Assembly (NCBI GenBank): GCA_947466535.1
Contig: CANIEV010000021.1
Coordinates: 1 to 34,921, forward strand
Origin: Betaproteobacteria bacterium
GTDB taxonomy: Bacteria; Pseudomonadota; Gammaproteobacteria; Burkholderiales; SG8-39
Length of the DNA: 34,921 nucleotides
Reading direction: 5' to 3'
Part shown: positions 15,583 through 23,681 of the stretch, one piece after another
How positions within the stretch are numbered: the stretch's first letter is position 1
How the letters are laid out: each line of letters opens with the position of its first letter
The notes under the pieces: model-generated
The model's input: only the letters and a program-made list of their open reading frames with translations
Database searches by the model: none
Told to the model about the DNA's origin: nothing
Program-made: the position numbers and the translations under genes

Positions 15583-16449
15583 ATGCTCTATCCCGACCTG
15601 TTCAAGACCTTCGAGCGCCTTCGCTGGAACCTGTCCAAGGACGTCCCCTGGGAGAGCTTTGATCCGGTTCTGCTCACCGACGAGCAGGCACTCACCATCA
15701 AGATGAACGCGATCACCGAGTGGGCGGCCCTGCCCGCCACCGAGATGTTCCTTCGCGACAACCGCCATGACAGCGACTTCTCCGCCTTCATGTCGGTGTG
15801 GTTCTTCGAGGAACAGAAGCACTCGCTGGTGCTGCTCGAATACCTGCGCCGCTTCCGCCCGGACCTGATGCCCACCGAGGACGAACTGCACGCGGTGCGC
15901 TTCGAATTCGACCCGGCCCCGCCGATCGACACCCTGATGCTGCACTTCTGCGGCGAACTGCGCCTGAACAACTGGTACCGCTGTGCCGCCGAATGGCATA
16001 CCGAACCGGTGATCCGCGCGATCTACGATCTAATCGCCCGCGATGAAGCGCGTCATGCCGGCGCCTACCTGCAATACCTCAAGCGCGCAGTGCAGCGCGG
16101 CGGCGACGCCGCGCGCGCGTCGCTCGCGAAAATCGGAATGCTGATGGCGAGTTCCGCCCGCTCGGGCAAGCCGCTGCACCCGACCAACCTGCACGTGACA
16201 AAGTCGCTTTTTCCCAACGACACCGTGCAATCGCGGCTGCCCGACCCCGGCTGGCTCGAACGTTGGCTCGACACCCAGATCCGCTTCGACAAGTACTGGG
16301 AGACCAAGGTGATCGATGCGATCCTGCGCAACCTGTCGGTGCTGCTCGAGCGCAGCTTCACCACCGTGCAGGAATTGAACCGGTATCGCAAGAGCCTCGT
16401 CCTGTCGGCTCCGCAGCCTGCCTTACAGGTTAAGTTGAACCAGTTCTGA
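15583..16449 (+). CDS. Ferritin-like di-iron protein, acyl-ACP-desaturase-like
   Basis: A 288-aa helical protein of the ferritin-like superfamily, closest in pattern to acyl-ACP desaturase-like proteins. Two diiron half-sites are visible: FFEEQKH (Glu76-Glu77, His80) and ARDEARH (Asp154-Glu155, His158). Further acidic residues that could be ligands are Glu54 in PATEMFL and Glu137/Glu141 in EWHTEP. A di-iron centre would activate O2 for oxidation, desaturation or a related reaction, probably on an acyl or similar hydrophobic substrate. The start is ATG 15583. It is the last gene of the photolyase run and has no terminator obvious within the following 170 bases. Linking it to the Cfa-type lipid modification on the other side of litR is attractive, but is inference; the family also includes uncharacterised oxidases. 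Confidence 0.8.
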   Translation: MLYPDLFKTFERLRWNLSKDVPWESFDPVLLTDEQALTIKMNAITEWAALPATEMFLRDNRHDSDFSAFMSVWFFEEQKHSLVLLEYLRRFRPDLMPTEDELHAVRFEFDPAPPIDTLMLHFCGELRLNNWYRCAAEWHTEPVIRAIYDLIARDEARHAGAYLQYLKRAVQRGGDAARASLAKIGMLMASSARSGKPLHPTNLHVTKSLFPNDTVQSRLPDPGWLERWLDTQIRFDKYWETKVIDAILRNLSVLLERSFTTVQELNRYRKSLVLSAPQPALQVKLNQF

Positions 16450-16623
16450 ACGCGAATCGCCTTCTTTGCATGGCGGATACTGGGGGTTTCTGAAAAATGT
16501 TTGACTTTACGACGGAAAATCGTGCCGGACCGGCAATCCGCCTTGTCCGCGCATACACGGGGTGCTAGCGTTCGCTTCTCCATACACTCTGCCGCGCCGC
16601 CACCCAGGCGACGTCCAAGCCAC

Positions 16624-18159
16624 TTGAACGCACAATCAGCCACAGGACGGCGTCACGCCGTCGTCTCCGGGCACCCGCTCGCCACCGAACATGCACTCGC
16701 GGTGCTCGCCGACGGGGGCAATGTCGTCGATGCGGCGATCGCGGGGGCGGCGACGCTCACCGTGACCCTGCCCCACGCCTGCTCGCCCGGCGGCGATGTG
16801 TTCGCGCTTGTGCATCGCGACGGCGTCAGCTACGGCCTGAACGGCTCGGGCACCGCGCCCGCAAAGCTGCCCGCCGGCCTCGCGCCGGAGCAACTCGCTG
16901 GAGGCGCCCTGAGCATCGGTATCCCCGGCGTGGTGGGCGGCTGGGAAGCAATGCACACGATGTTCGGGTCGATGCCCTGGCGGGACCTGTTCGCAGGCGC
17001 GGTCGCGCTCACGCGCCGCGGCTTCGCGCCCTCGCCCGATCTTGTCGCCGGTCGCCGCGCCTTCGATGCCGGCGTGCGCGCCGACCCCGGCACCGCCGCG
17101 ATCTACGGCTCGATGCTCGATCCGGGCGCGACACTCGTGCAGCCGGCGCTGGGCGACACGCTCGACACGATCGCACGTGAAGGTGCCTTCGCGTTCTACG
17201 AAGGCGACATCGGCCGCTCGATGTGCGACGCAATCCGGTCCCGCGGCGGCGTGCTCGATCGCGCGGACCTCGCCGCGTACATGCCGCTCTGGGTGGAGCC
17301 TATCGAAACAACCTACCGCGGCCACACGGTGCGCGCGATGCCGCCCAACTCCTACGGCCTTTTCATGCTGCTGCAGTTGGCAGCGCTGGAAGGCATCGAT
17401 CTCTCGGCCGAACCGCGCGGCAGCGCATCGCGCATCGCCTGCCTGATCCGCGCCGCGCGCGCGGCCTTCGCCGCGGGCGATTCCTATGTGATGGATCCCG
17501 CGAATGCGCCGCGCGTCTCCGATGCACTCGGCGAGAAATCGCGTCGTGCCCTGCGCGATGCGATGCGCACCCGGGGCGATTCCCGCGCCGGCGCCTCGCC
17601 CTCGAACGGCACCGCGGTGATCTCGGTGGCGGACGCCGCGGGCAATGGCATCACGCTCGTGCAAAGCGTATTTATGCCCTTCGGCGCAATGGTGGCGGAT
17701 ACCGCCACCGGCATCGTGATGAACAACCGTCTGCTCGGCTTTGCCACCGATCCCGCGCATCCGAACGCGCCCGCCGCACGCAAGCGCCCGGCGCACACGC
17801 TCAACCCGGCGATGGTGATCCGTGACGGTCGCCTGCGCTGGCTGATGGGCACGCCCGGCGGTTCCGGCCAGACGATCACGCTCACCCAGGTACTTACCCA
17901 TTGCGTCGACGACGGCCTCGGCCTGGCAGACGCGATCACCGCGCCGCGCTGGTCAATGGACCTCAAGGGCAATGCGCTGGTCGAACCCGAGGCCGAACGC
18001 GGAATCATCGAGTCGCTTGCGGCGCTCGGCATCACCGCGCGCGATGCCGGAGCACAGCGCTCCTTCTTCGGCTCGGCCGAGTGCATCTCGTTGGAGCCCG
18101 ACGGCACGCTCGTCGCCGCCGCCGATTTCCGCCGCGACGCGCATGCCGGCGCGGTTTGA
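16624..18159 (+). CDS. Gamma-glutamyltransferase-like Ntn hydrolase
   Basis: A protein of about 511 residues in the gamma-glutamyltranspeptidase superfamily, made as one chain and expected to self-cleave before a catalytic Thr. The cleavage region reads NGTAVISVADAAGNG; it aligns with the classical TTHxSVVDxxGN but has Ala and Val where the second Thr and the His normally stand. The GG oxyanion motif GTPGGSGQTI is present. The usual substrate-binding Arg near residue 110 is absent (LNGSGTAP), as in oxamate-amidohydrolase-like relatives, so the acyl group may not be gamma-glutamyl. No signal peptide is clear. The start is uncertain: TTG 16624 is the best guess, since upstream residues look non-coding and no strong ribosome site is seen. 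It heads a four-gene plus-strand run. Confidence 0.85.
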   Translation: MNAQSATGRRHAVVSGHPLATEHALAVLADGGNVVDAAIAGAATLTVTLPHACSPGGDVFALVHRDGVSYGLNGSGTAPAKLPAGLAPEQLAGGALSIGIPGVVGGWEAMHTMFGSMPWRDLFAGAVALTRRGFAPSPDLVAGRRAFDAGVRADPGTAAIYGSMLDPGATLVQPALGDTLDTIAREGAFAFYEGDIGRSMCDAIRSRGGVLDRADLAAYMPLWVEPIETTYRGHTVRAMPPNSYGLFMLLQLAALEGIDLSAEPRGSASRIACLIRAARAAFAAGDSYVMDPANAPRVSDALGEKSRRALRDAMRTRGDSRAGASPSNGTAVISVADAAGNGITLVQSVFMPFGAMVADTATGIVMNNRLLGFATDPAHPNAPAARKRPAHTLNPAMVIRDGRLRWLMGTPGGSGQTITLTQVLTHCVDDGLGLADAITAPRWSMDLKGNALVEPEAERGIIESLAALGITARDAGAQRSFFGSAECISLEPDGTLVAAADFRRDAHAGAV

Positions 18160-18169
18160 GGCCTGCGGC

Positions 18170-19882
18170 ATGAACAAGACCCTCGCCGACAGCGTGTACT
18201 ACAACGGCAAGATCATCACCGTCGATGAGCAGTTCAGCATCCGGCAGGCGATCGCGGTGGCGGGCGAGCGCATCCTTGCCACCGGCAGCGATGCGGAGAT
18301 GCTTGCGTTCGCAGGCAGCGATACCCGGCGCATCGACCTGCTCGGCAAGGCCGTCATGCCCGGCCTGATCGACACGCATGCGCACATGGACCGCGAGGGC
18401 CTGAAGCAGGTGTGTCCTTCGCTTGCGGGCGCGAAGTCGATCGACGACATCAAGCGAACGATCGAAGCGCTTGTTCGCGACGCAAAACCGGGCGAGTGGA
18501 TCGTCACCATGCCGGTGGGCGACCCGCCCTCCTACTGGGATGTGCCCAACACGCTGAAGGAAGGCCGCTTTCCCAGCCGCCACGACCTCGATGAAGTGGC
18601 CCCCGACAATCCGGTGTTCATCCGGCCGATCTGGGGCTTCTGGCGACACCGCCTGCCGCTGACGTCGATTGCCAACTCCGCCGCGCTCGCTGCCTGCGGC
18701 ATCGACCGCAATACGCCCAACCCGTGCAGCACCGCCGTGATCGAGCGCGATGCCGCGGGCGACCCCACCGGTATCTTTACCGAACAGACCTACATGTCGG
18801 TGGTGGAACTCACCCTGATGCGTCCCTCGGGCGGTTTCACCCACGACGACCGCGTCGGCGCGCTGCGCCGCTCGATGCAGGCGTACAACAGCTTCGGCAC
18901 CACCGGCGTGTACGAAGAGCACGGCGTCGCGGGCGAGGTGCTGCGCGCCTTTCGCACCCTGCGCGAACAGGGTCCGCTGCCGGTGCGCGCCAACCTGCTG
19001 TTCAGCCCGTCGTGGAGCACGGTGGCGGATGTGCCGCCGGAGGAACTGCTCTCCACCTGGGGCGCCTGGCTCGGCGGCCGCGGCCTGGGCGACGATTACC
19101 TGCGCATGGGCGGCCTGTATGCCCTGCTCGACGACGAGGGCGACGATTCGCGCTCGCCGATCGAGAACACGCTGCGCGCAAGCGCCCGCCCCTATACCGG
19201 CTGGGCGGGGTTTCACTACGACGCCGGCCTGCCGCGCGCGAAGCTGAAGGAAGTGCTGATCGCCGCCGCGCGCAACGACATCCGCTGCGCCGGGCTCACG
19301 CCCGATCTGCTCGAACTCTACGAGGAAGTGGACAAGGTGGTCCCGCTCGTCGGACGCCGCTGGATCATCGGCCATGTGAGCGTGCTGAATGCGGACCAGA
19401 TCGCCCGCATGCGCGATCTCGGGCTGGTGTCCACTTCCCACACCAACCGCTACATCTGGCGCACCGGCAGCAGGGTACTCGGGCAGATCGGCGAGTCCCA
19501 CGAAGCAGAGATATCGCCACTGGCGAGCATGCGCAGGCAGGGACTGCGCTGCTGCCTTGCCACCGACAACGTCCCCGTGTCGCTGTTCTACCCGATCTGG
19601 CAGGCGGTGGCGCGACGCGACCGCGACACCGGGCGGGTGATCGCCGCGGAGGAAAAACTAAGCCGCGAGGAGGCCCTCCGTGCGGCTACCATAGACGGCG
19701 CCTACCTCACCTTTGACGAAGCCATCAAGGGCTCGATCGAGCCGGGCAAGCTGGCGGACTTCGCCTGCCTCTCGGACGACCCCCTGCGCTGCGACGAGGA
19801 TGTAATCAAGGACATCAGCGCCGAACGGGTGGTGGTGGGCGGACGCACGGTGTACGAAAAAAACAACCAGGACTCCCTTTAA
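18170..19882 (+). CDS. YtcJ-like metal-dependent amidohydrolase
   Basis: A 570-aa amidohydrolase of the Amidohydrolase_3/YtcJ group, which hydrolyses amide or related bonds using a metal centre in a TIM barrel. The N-terminal beta-sandwich YYNGKIITVDEQFSIRQAIAVAGERI is followed by the metal motif MPGLIDTHAHMD (His70, His72), WRTGS/SHTNRYIW in the later barrel, and the closing sandwich GSIEPGKLADFACLSDDPL. Substrates of this group are diverse and mostly unknown. ATG 18170 was chosen since it starts the conserved domain, 10 bases after the upstream stop. Its TAA overlaps the ATG of the next gene (TAATG). It probably acts with its neighbours on an N-acylated or cyclic amide nutrient, but the sequence does not say which. 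Confidence 0.88.
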   Translation: MNKTLADSVYYNGKIITVDEQFSIRQAIAVAGERILATGSDAEMLAFAGSDTRRIDLLGKAVMPGLIDTHAHMDREGLKQVCPSLAGAKSIDDIKRTIEALVRDAKPGEWIVTMPVGDPPSYWDVPNTLKEGRFPSRHDLDEVAPDNPVFIRPIWGFWRHRLPLTSIANSAALAACGIDRNTPNPCSTAVIERDAAGDPTGIFTEQTYMSVVELTLMRPSGGFTHDDRVGALRRSMQAYNSFGTTGVYEEHGVAGEVLRAFRTLREQGPLPVRANLLFSPSWSTVADVPPEELLSTWGAWLGGRGLGDDYLRMGGLYALLDDEGDDSRSPIENTLRASARPYTGWAGFHYDAGLPRAKLKEVLIAAARNDIRCAGLTPDLLELYEEVDKVVPLVGRRWIIGHVSVLNADQIARMRDLGLVSTSHTNRYIWRTGSRVLGQIGESHEAEISPLASMRRQGLRCCLATDNVPVSLFYPIWQAVARRDRDTGRVIAAEEKLSREEALRAATIDGAYLTFDEAIKGSIEPGKLADFACLSDDPLRCDEDVIKDISAERVVVGGRTVYEKNNQDSL

Positions 19883-21024
19883 TGCGCTACTCCCCGAATG
19901 CATCGCTCGTCGGCTTCCCCGGCAGCGCAAAACGGATCACCACGCCGGCACTGATGGTCGATTACGCGAAGCTCAAGGCCAACATCGCCCAGATGACCGA
20001 ACGCTGCCGCGAGGTGGGCCTCGCGTTGCGGCCGCACGGCAAGACGCACAAGTGCACCCGACTCGCCGAACTGCAGATCGCCTCGGGCGCCGTGGGCGTC
20101 TGCGCCGCCACCGGCCGCGAGGGCATCGCCTTTGCGCGCGCGGGACTCACCGGCATTCTCATCACCGCGCCGGTGGTGCAGTACACGCAGATCGACGAAC
20201 TCGTGCGACTGCATGCGGAAGGTGCCGACATCAGCATCGTGATCGATCACCCTGAAGTTGCGCGGCGCTGGGAGAAGGCGCTTGCAGGCAGCACGCGGCC
20301 GCTGCCCGCGCTGGTGGATGTGGATATCGGCATGAACCGCACCGGCGCGCTCACACCCGAGGCGGCACTGGAAATCGCCACCCTGCTGAAGAATTCGGCC
20401 TTGCTGAAATACTCCGGCGTACAGGCCTATTCGGGCAGGGTGCAGCACATCAATGACTTCGCCGAGCGCCGCAAGGCATACGGCGTCCAGCTCGACCGCC
20501 TGAAGACGGTGCTCGAAAAACTGCGTGCCAACGGACTCGCTCCGGAGATCGTGAGTGGCGGCGGCACCGGCACCTTCGCGATCGACGCGGTGGCGGGCAT
20601 CTTCACCGAAAGCCAGGCCGGGTCTTATGTATTCATGGACGTCGAATACGCGGCGGTGCAGCTGTTCCCCGCGATGACCAACCCGTGGCAGCACTCGCTG
20701 TTCCTTCGCGCATCGGTGGTAAGCGCCAACGTGCCCGGACAGGTCACGGTGAATGCCGGCATCAAGAGCTTCGCCACCGACGGCCCGGCCCCGACCATCT
20801 ACGGTGATACCGCGCCGGGCATGCTCTACGAGTTCTACGGCGACGAATACGGCCGCCTGATACTTGACCCCGACACCGTGCCGCCGGTGCTCGGCAGCAC
20901 CGCCGACCTCTTCACCTCGCACTGCGACCCGACGATCAACCTGCACGACTGGCTGCATATCGTCGAGGGCGATACGCTTGTCGATATCTGGGAGATCGAC
21001 GCGCGCGGCGTGCTGGGCTCATAG
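19882..21024 (+). CDS. D-threonine-aldolase-type PLP enzyme (DSD1/alanine racemase fold III)
   Basis: A 380-aa fold-type III PLP enzyme. The N-terminal alanine-racemase-like barrel carries the PLP lysine in RPHGKTHK (Lys54), with GGGTGTF as a phosphate-binding loop. The C-terminal domain shows SHCDPTINL with His347 and Asp349, the H-x-D metal pair of bacterial D-threonine aldolases, and not the H-x-C pair of D-serine dehydratases. Cleavage of a D-beta-hydroxy amino acid to glycine and an aldehyde is the best guess, with Mn2+ or a similar metal. The gene starts one base inside the amidohydrolase stop and precedes a Bug receptor, suggesting it is part of the same catabolic route. Its true substrate could be a bulky aromatic beta-hydroxy amino acid. 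Confidence 0.88.
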   Translation: MRYSPNASLVGFPGSAKRITTPALMVDYAKLKANIAQMTERCREVGLALRPHGKTHKCTRLAELQIASGAVGVCAATGREGIAFARAGLTGILITAPVVQYTQIDELVRLHAEGADISIVIDHPEVARRWEKALAGSTRPLPALVDVDIGMNRTGALTPEAALEIATLLKNSALLKYSGVQAYSGRVQHINDFAERRKAYGVQLDRLKTVLEKLRANGLAPEIVSGGGTGTFAIDAVAGIFTESQAGSYVFMDVEYAAVQLFPAMTNPWQHSLFLRASVVSANVPGQVTVNAGIKSFATDGPAPTIYGDTAPGMLYEFYGDEYGRLILDPDTVPPVLGSTADLFTSHCDPTINLHDWLHIVEGDTLVDIWEIDARGVLGS

Positions 21025-21049
21025 CCTCGCGTTATCAAGGGAGCACGAC

Positions 21050-22015
21050 ATGAACCTGATCCGATTCGCAGTTGCCCTGATGCTTGCCGCGGCCTCGGCC
21101 CACAGCCTCGCCCAGGCCTACCCCACGCGGCCGCTGGTGATGGTGGTGCCCTACGCGCCCGGCGGTTCGGCCGAAGCGCTCGCGCGAGTCACCGCCAAGG
21201 GCATGGGCGAGGTGTTCGGCCAGAACATCGTGCTCGAAATGAAACCGGGCGCGGGCGGCATGATCGGCTCGGAGTACGTTGCCAAGCAGTCACGTCCGGA
21301 CGGCTACACGGTGCTGTTCGCCGCCGCCAGCCTTGCGACCAACGTGTCGCTGACGAAAATGCCCTTCGACCCGCGCCGCGATCTCGTGCCCGTCTCGGGC
21401 ATCGCCGCGATACCCAACCTGCTGGTGGTTGGCGCCGACGGCCCCTATCGCAGCGTCACCGACCTGATCGCCGCCGGCCGCAAGGACCCGAAGGCGCTGC
21501 TGTTCGGCTCCTCGGGCCAAGGCACCGCGAGCCATCTCACTGCCGAGATGTTCCAGCTGGTCACGAAAATGCAGATGACGCACGTGCCCTACAAGGGCAG
21601 CGGTCTGGTGTACCCGGACCTCATGAGCTCGCGCGTGAGCCTGCTGTTCGACGTGTTCGGTTCAGCAATCGCGCAGATCAGGGGCGGCAAGGTGCGCGCG
21701 CTCGGCGTCACCTCGGGCAAGCGATCGCCCGCCCTGCCGGATGTGCCCACCTTCGTCGAACTCGGCTACCCGGAACTCGAAATACTCAACTGGTCGGGCC
21801 TGTTCGCCCGAACCGGGACCCCGCCCGAGGCGATCGCAAAGATCGGTGAGTCGGTGGCGCACGCGCTGCAGACCGCGGACATGAAAACCTGGCTCAACCA
21901 GCTCGCCGCCGAACCCATGCCCACCGATCCGGCGGCCTTCGGCCGCGTGTTCAACACCGAAGTCGAACTCGGGGCGCGACTGGTGCGTGAAGGCCGGGTG
22001 CAGCCGGTCAACTGA
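21050..22015 (+). CDS. Bug/TctC-family periplasmic solute-binding protein
   Basis: A 321-aa secreted receptor of the Bug (TctC) family, very common in Bordetella and other Burkholderiales. A signal peptide (IRFAVALMLAAASAHSLA) ends before QAYPTRPLVMVVPYAPGGSAEALAR, the typical mature start. The family loops KPGAGGMIGSEYVAKQSRPDGYT and FGSSGQGTASHL, which contact a carboxylate ligand, are intact. Such proteins bind organic acids, amino acids or amides and may serve tripartite transporters or act in sensing. No TctA or TctB genes are adjacent, so it is an orphan receptor. It ends the four-gene run. ATG 21050 has GGGAG upstream. A REP-like repeat follows within 25 bp of the stop. Confidence 0.92.
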   Translation: MNLIRFAVALMLAAASAHSLAQAYPTRPLVMVVPYAPGGSAEALARVTAKGMGEVFGQNIVLEMKPGAGGMIGSEYVAKQSRPDGYTVLFAAASLATNVSLTKMPFDPRRDLVPVSGIAAIPNLLVVGADGPYRSVTDLIAAGRKDPKALLFGSSGQGTASHLTAEMFQLVTKMQMTHVPYKGSGLVYPDLMSSRVSLLFDVFGSAIAQIRGGKVRALGVTSGKRSPALPDVPTFVELGYPELEILNWSGLFARTGTPPEAIAKIGESVAHALQTADMKTWLNQLAAEPMPTDPAAFGRVFNTEVELGARLVREGRVQPVN

Positions 22016-22038
22016 CCGAAGCTGCGGCGTGGTCGATT

Positions 22039-22111
22039 GAGATTGCTTCGTCGCTGCGCTCCTCGCGATGACTGCGCCGGGGGCGGTCATTGCGAGCGAA
22101 GCGAAGCAATC
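22039..22111. repeat. REP-like inverted repeat, copy 1
   Basis: This element of about 73 bp has arms that pair: GATTGCTTCGTCGCTGCGCT at the left and GTCATTGCGAGCGAAGC at the start of the right arm (22086-22111), which is identical over 26 bases to the copy at 28480-28505. It lies between two convergent transcription units and could serve as a bidirectional terminator. The sequence type is familiar as a dispersed repeat in many proteobacterial genomes. Confidence 0.88.
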
Positions 22112-22129
22112 CAGGATGCAGCGCGCACG

Positions 22130-23116
22130 TCAAATTGATCCTGCGCGCAAGCGGTGTGCGCTACCCCCCAGGTGTACCGGACGCGAGCCTTTGATCATCA
22201 CCCGGTGCATCAGCCGCCTCGCGTTCGGGTCGAAGGCCTCGCGCTGATGCATCACGCTGCGGTTGTCCCAGATGATCAGGTCGCCGCGTTCCCATTCCTG
22301 CCGCCATACGAACTGCGGCTGGTCGAGATGCGCCCATAGCGCGTTCAAGAGATCCTCGGATTCCGCCACGTCGAGGCCTTCGATATACGCGAACGGCCGG
22401 CGGCCGAGAAACAGCGACTCGCGCCCGGTTTCGGGATGGTTGCAGATGATCGGGTGGTACCGCCCGGGCGAAACGCGTACATCGGTCACCGGCGCATGGC
22501 CCGGTCGCAGATAACCGGAGGAATCCATGCTGTCGTCGTGCTTGAGCCTACGTCCCTCGATGCCGCGGCGCAGGTCCGCCGGCAGCATTTCGCAGGCAAG
22601 GTGCGCGTTGAGAAAGCCAGTGCGTCCCTGTCCCGGCGGCACCTCGATCGCGTACAGCAGGGTCGCGCTCGGCGGTGCCTCGAAACTCGACTGGTCGGAA
22701 TGCCATACGAGTTCGCCGTCGCCGAGCGTGCCCAGCGCCACGCCGCCATCGATGATGTTCGACACCACCGACACCTGCGGATAGCGCGGATCGCGCGGCG
22801 CCTGCCTTATCCGTGGAGCAGAGGGTGATCCGGGCAGGTCCGAGCGCGCCGCCGGATGCGGGTTCGGGGTCGAAGGCTGGTAATCGCCGAAGCGACGGCT
22901 GAAGGCGACCAGATCGTCATCGCTGAAATCCAGCCCGCGAAAACGCAGCACGTGATGTTCGAGCCAGGCACGGCGGATCTCGAGGAACTGCGCATCAGTG
23001 ATGCGTCGCAGCTCACCGGCCTCGACCTCGGCACCGAGCGCGTCACCCAGTGCACGTATATGGATGTTTTTCCAGGGCCCGCCACGCGCTTTGCTGAATT
23101 CTTCGGGGGTCATCAT
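22130..23116 (-). CDS. TauD/TfdA-family Fe(II)/2-oxoglutarate dioxygenase
   Basis: A 328-aa non-heme iron oxygenase of the TauD/TfdA family, which couples 2-oxoglutarate decarboxylation to hydroxylation of a substrate, often releasing a sulfite, aldehyde or phenol. The ligand motif HxD is in LVWHSDQSSF (His139, Asp141); the distal His300 is in WDNRSVMHQ, and Arg315 of RRLMHR would bind the 2-oxoglutarate carboxylate. ATG 23116 is supported by AAGGAG eight bases upstream. It lies 43 bp downstream of the dioxygenase beta subunit on the same strand and probably belongs to that operon. The substrate is unknown; an aromatic ether, sulfonate or carboxylate would fit the family. The last 15 residues are slightly basic and unremarkable. 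Confidence 0.9.
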   Translation of the reverse strand: MMTPEEFSKARGGPWKNIHIRALGDALGAEVEAGELRRITDAQFLEIRRAWLEHHVLRFRGLDFSDDDLVAFSRRFGDYQPSTPNPHPAARSDLPGSPSAPRIRQAPRDPRYPQVSVVSNIIDGGVALGTLGDGELVWHSDQSSFEAPPSATLLYAIEVPPGQGRTGFLNAHLACEMLPADLRRGIEGRRLKHDDSMDSSGYLRPGHAPVTDVRVSPGRYHPIICNHPETGRESLFLGRRPFAYIEGLDVAESEDLLNALWAHLDQPQFVWRQEWERGDLIIWDNRSVMHQREAFDPNARRLMHRVMIKGSRPVHLGGSAHRLRAGSI

Positions 23117-23159
23117 TCGGCATACTCCTTCGTGCGCTGTGCACGGCCCTCCGCACCGC

Positions 23160-23681
23160 TCAGATGCAATAGATGTCCAGCATCGTCGGGATGTAGTCGT
23201 TCTGCAGAACCGACTTGCGCCGGGAGATCAGCCAGCGGCCGTCCACCGATTTCAATTCGAACTCCGATCTGCCGAAAAAGGCATGGCTTTCCTTCAGTCT
23301 CGGGAAAAACACGTGACAGGCCCAGGAAGAGCGCATGCGCAGGCGATCGGGCGACGGAGGTTCGATCGCGCGTATCGACCCGAGGATGTGGCAGGGCCGT
23401 GGCATCGGTGTGGAGGCCGGCGACCGGCCCGAGCGGATGCGCACCACGCGATCCTCCAGTCCGGCGCGACTGCTGTAATAGATGTGAGACAGTTCCGACT
23501 GCGGGTCCCCGGTGAGCGAACCGTCGGCGCGGCGCGCCGGCACCCAGTACTCGCAGTCGGGCGTGTACATCGCGAGCCAGTCGTCCCAGCGCTCTTCGTC
23601 GAGGAACTGCGCCTCGCGCTGGATTGCGTCGATGCCCTCGTGCAGCAATTCGAGGACGGAAGTGGTGGCCGTCTTGCTCAT
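23160..23681 (-). CDS. Ring-hydroxylating dioxygenase, small (beta) subunit
   Basis: A 173-aa beta subunit of a Rieske non-heme iron oxygenase, structurally supporting the alpha subunit in an alpha3beta3 assembly. The family opening ELLHEGIDAIQREAQFLDEERWDDWLAMYTPDCEYWVPARRADG is clear, and the closing RWLISRRKSVLQNDYIPTMLDIYCI is typical. ATG 23681 overlaps the alpha-subunit stop in TAATG, so the two are translationally coupled; earlier in-frame Mets fall inside the alpha gene. The beta subunit carries no cofactor and in some systems affects substrate choice. A reductase and a ferredoxin are not encoded in the window, so electron delivery must come from elsewhere or from a gene outside it. 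Confidence 0.92.
   Translation of the reverse strand: MSKTATTSVLELLHEGIDAIQREAQFLDEERWDDWLAMYTPDCEYWVPARRADGSLTGDPQSELSHIYYSSRAGLEDRVVRIRSGRSPASTPMPRPCHILGSIRAIEPPSPDRLRMRSSWACHVFFPRLKESHAFFGRSEFELKSVDGRWLISRRKSVLQNDYIPTMLDIYCI

Noticed and set aside
16497-16568. 23-codon ORF (MFDFTTENRAGP...) before the GGT-like gene
   Set aside because: No convincing ribosome site, no coupling to a neighbour and no recognisable product; probably chance.
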